Assembly: GCA_900553245.1 (NCBI GenBank)
Contig: USCP01000093.1
Span: 1 to 7,696 of the forward strand
Length of the DNA stretch: 7,696 bases
Direction of reading: 5' to 3'
Source of the DNA: an uncultured Peptococcaceae bacterium
GTDB lineage: Bacteria; Bacillota; Peptococcia; Peptococcales; Peptococcaceae
Shown here: positions 5,384 to 7,696 of the stretch, in pieces
How positions within the stretch are numbered: position 1 is the first letter of the stretch
Layout of the letters: the number at the start of each line of letters is the position of its first letter
Translations under genes and position numbers: made by a program
The notes under the pieces: generated by a model
What the model saw: only the letters and a program-made list of their open reading frames with translations
Database searches by the model: none
Told to the model about the DNA's origin: nothing

Positions 5384-7696
5384 TTAGGCAATGTTTTCAA
5401 TGTAGCGCATAAGCATGGCGGCAAGCTGTGCGCGACTGGCACCGCTTTTTGGTGCCAAGGTGTGATTGTCCAGACCGCTCACAAGTCCGACATCGACGCC
5501 CCACTGCATCGCTTCAAAGGCCCATGGAGAGATGGTATCCTTGTCGGTGAAGTGGCTCAAATCGTCGTGGCCGCTCGGAGTATCGTGATAGCGGTGAATC
5601 ATGGTGACAAGCTCTTCGCGGCTAACCGCTTGCAGCGGATGCAGGCCATCGGAGACGCCGTTTTCAATGGCCCATTGTTGGGCACCGCTGTACCATTGCT
5701 CGCCTTCTTTTAAGGTGGCATCGGCTTCACGGGCCAACACCGCCCAAACCATGGCGCGGGTGACGGCACCGTCCGGTGAAAAGGTGGTGTCGTCAAGGCC
5801 GACCATGAGATGATTGTCATAGACGTATTTGACCGGTTTGTAGTACCACGCATTGGAGTGCACATCGGTAAACGGTGGTGCGTCAGCCGGACGCTTGCTA
5901 AAGCTCACCTTAATATGTAACGGGCTGTTTGGCATGATGACGGAATAGCGACCGTTGCCTAAAGCACGGCATTCGATTTTATTGCCGTTTTCATCGGAAA
6001 GGTACAAGACGTCCAGCTCGTAGCCTTTATCCGGTGTGATGGTTAAAGTGACGGTGCTGCCTTTGGTGGCACTGGTTGGCGAGAAAAGTACGGCGCCATG
6101 TTTTGGCTCTTGGGTGAGCATTAAAGGATGCAATTGCATGGACCCCGGATCCTGTGGCGTGGTGCCTTTTGGATGGAGGGTGATGGTGTAGTCGCCGGTG
6201 CTTTTATTGGCTGTGGTGGCAGTTACACGGATGGTGGTCGTTTGCTTTGGCGGCACTGTAATCGGTGCGCTCCATTGAGCCGATGGCACCACGGTGCCGT
6301 TGATGGTGATGGTGTCCGCACTTTGTGCCATGATTTGTACATTTTCCACATCCTCCGGTAGGGACAGACTGCGGTTGGCATTGGTGTCGGTGCTAAAGTG
6401 ATGGGTCTTGCCGTTGTATTTTACTGCCAAATCCGTTACTTGAGCGGTGGCGCGGGTGTAGGTGTGGGTGACGGTGTTGCCGCGTTTGCCGTTTTTTTCT
6501 GCATAGGCACTGATGCATCGTTTATCGTGCGCATCATCGAGCCCCGTCAGGACAATCGGGCCTTCATATACTTGATAAGCACCGCCATCGCTCCAATAGA
6601 TGGTGGCATCATCGGCACAGTCTAAGGTGAGCGCCGTATGCTCCGGCACCGGACCCTCGATTTCAGAAAAACGTACGGTTGCCACAGCCTCGCCATCCCT
6701 TGGCAATGGGTTGGTAAAGCCTTTGATACAAACATTGGTGATGTAGTAGCCGGTACCGGTATGTCCGGCGATGTCTTGCCACTTGCCTTCTTTGAGAATG
6801 TAGCTTTCGCCACCGTTCCCCATATAGGTTGGCACAGTGGTGTTATCCGGTGTCGGACACCATTCAATCGCCAAAGGCTGGTTGTAGCTCGGGTTTTTAA
6901 AGGTGACCACAATGCTAAAGCGTTCACCCTTTTGGAGCTTCACGGGTTTGGAGAGTTCGATGGTATGATAGCCGGCATAAGCTTCACTGCCGCGCTGGCT
7001 TTTAACGATACATGTGCCAGATTCCGGCGCACCTTCTTTAACACCGGTATAGATGCTGATGTCATATTCGGTATTGGCATCGGTGGTGTAGAAGCTCACT
7101 GCTTCAAGCTGTTCGTTGCCATCAGCGGTGAAAATATTGGCTGCTGTGGCGGTGTTTTGATTGTGACGGTCGGTGTTAATCGAAAACGACCAACCGTTGG
7201 TGTCATATTGATAGTTTTTGGCATAGTTATCGGCGCTTTCCAAAAGATAGGCATTGCCGGATACAAGGCTCTTGTCTTCGTAGGAAATCCAGAAATAGCC
7301 GTCATCGCCCCAGTTTGTGCCCCAACTGTTTCGTACCAACCAGGCGCCATCATAGGTAGGCTGGTTTCCAGAAACAAAATTCGACTTAGAAAAATGGTCA
7401 TCCCAGCCGACAATCAGCACCGCGTGGTCCGAACGACGTGCCGTGCTATTGTAGCAGGCATAGGTGTCAGGATTGTAGGTATTGGTGCCGTGGGAATAAT
7501 AGTTTAAGCTCACCGGTCCCACATCCATCAAAATGCGTTTGGTGATGTCAGTGGCAACCTCGGCGTTTTGGAAAATATCAAAATACACCCCGTTTGGCAT
7601 GTAGTAGGCATCCTGCAAATGATAGTCAGCCATGTAGCGCATGCTTTCGGAAAGGGGCGCTAGACTGCGTGCAACAAGGGGAGCCTTGTCTGCGGT
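5384..7696 (-). CDS. Secreted papain-family (C1) protease with lectin-like, adhesion-type and SLH domains (N-terminus outside window)
   Basis: The frame is open to the window edge; 770 residues are visible. Residues ~1-155 are the C-terminal half of a papain fold with the catalytic His (residue 91, 'DHAVLIVGW') and Asn (residue 123, 'RNSWGTNWGDDGYFWISY'). The catalytic Cys and signal peptide would lie outside the window. Residues ~165-325 resemble the lectin-like domain typical of clostridial C1 proteases. They are followed by a chitobiase/hexosaminidase C-terminal-like repeat (~345-415), a cadherin-like beta-sandwich (~417-510), a bacterial repeat domain (~527-600) and three SLH modules (~609-658, 668-704, 716-766). 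SLH modules bind secondary cell-wall polymers, so the enzyme should be displayed on the cell surface. Its substrate is unknown; peptide scavenging or processing of surface proteins are possibilities. Confidence 0.93.
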   Translation of the reverse strand, partial: TADKAPLVARSLAPLSESMRYMADYHLQDAYYMPNGVYFDIFQNAEVATDITKRILMDVGPVSLNYYSHGTNTYNPDTYACYNSTARRSDHAVLIVGWDDHFSKSNFVSGNQPTYDGAWLVRNSWGTNWGDDGYFWISYEDKSLVSGNAYLLESADNYAKNYQYDTNGWSFSINTDRHNQNTATAANIFTADGNEQLEAVSFYTTDANTEYDISIYTGVKEGAPESGTCIVKSQRGSEAYAGYHTIELSKPVKLQKGERFSIVVTFKNPSYNQPLAIEWCPTPDNTTVPTYMGNGGESYILKEGKWQDIAGHTGTGYYITNVCIKGFTNPLPRDGEAVATVRFSEIEGPVPEHTALTLDCADDATIYWSDGGAYQVYEGPIVLTGLDDAHDKRCISAYAEKNGKRGNTVTHTYTRATAQVTDLAVKYNGKTHHFSTDTNANRSLSLPEDVENVQIMAQSADTITINGTVVPSAQWSAPITVPPKQTTTIRVTATTANKSTGDYTITLHPKGTTPQDPGSMQLHPLMLTQEPKHGAVLFSPTSATKGSTVTLTITPDKGYELDVLYLSDENGNKIECRALGNGRYSVIMPNSPLHIKVSFSKRPADAPPFTDVHSNAWYYKPVKYVYDNHLMVGLDDTTFSPDGAVTRAMVWAVLAREADATLKEGEQWYSGAQQWAIENGVSDGLHPLQAVSREELVTMIHRYHDTPSGHDDLSHFTDKDTISPWAFEAMQWGVDVGLVSGLDNHTLAPKSGASRAQLAAMLMRYIENIA

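Noticed and set aside
5363..5384. Hairpin between the protease and the kinase-like gene as a terminator
   Set aside because: Only about four uninterrupted GC pairs and a short CTTTG tail; too weak to claim a terminator.
6638..7507. 289-codon + strand ORF opposite the protease gene
   Set aside because: It is the reverse-strand shadow of a well-supported multi-domain coding frame and has no recognisable domain or ribosome binding site.

Overview
The window looks like the chromosome of a low-to-medium GC Gram-positive bacterium, most likely in the Clostridia. The reasons are strong AGGAGG-type ribosome binding sites, a DUF4177 protein, a clostridial-type cysteine protease with a lectin-like domain carrying C-terminal S-layer homology (SLH) modules, and a clostridial cytidylate-kinase-like protein. 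I cannot name a genus from sequence alone.

Layout: bases 1-4361 are read on the + strand and 4479-7696 on the - strand, so the two halves converge on a gap of about 350 bp. On the left, the C-terminal part of a large FtsX/MacB-type ABC transporter permease (1-1980) ends at a hairpin terminator. An extended -10 promoter inside the downstream edge of that hairpin then starts what looks like a four-gene operon: OmpR-family response regulator (2105-2785), sensor histidine kinase (2782-3702, ATGA overlap), a zinc-ribbon membrane protein (3732-4136) and a small DUF4177 protein (4152-4361). On the right, reading leftward, are a secreted, surface-anchored papain-type protease (5384-7696, N-terminus outside the window) and a cytidylate-kinase-like protein (4713-5339) ending at a strong terminator.

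The most interesting part is the convergent gap, 4373-4640. It has the architecture of a par/Fst-like type I toxin-antitoxin locus. A - strand RNA (about 4626 to 4445) encodes a hydrophobic peptide of about 31 aa with a WLDSRKSD tail. A short + strand RNA (about 4408 to 4480) converges with it on one shared bidirectional terminator (4445-4477). A pair of direct repeats (4415-4444 and 4560-4591, first 15 bases identical) lets the + strand RNA pair with the translation-initiation region of the toxin RNA. The toxin RNA also has a 12-bp perfect complementarity between its 5' end and the end of its ORF, which competes with a local 5' hairpin, and a possible 5-codon leader ORF overlapping the toxin start. 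None of this is experimentally tested; the parts are read directly from sequence and the interpretation follows the known pAD1 par and hok/sok systems.

The permease beside a two-component system suggests envelope-stress or antimicrobial-peptide response. The surface protease and the kinase-like gene are probably unrelated to that system.
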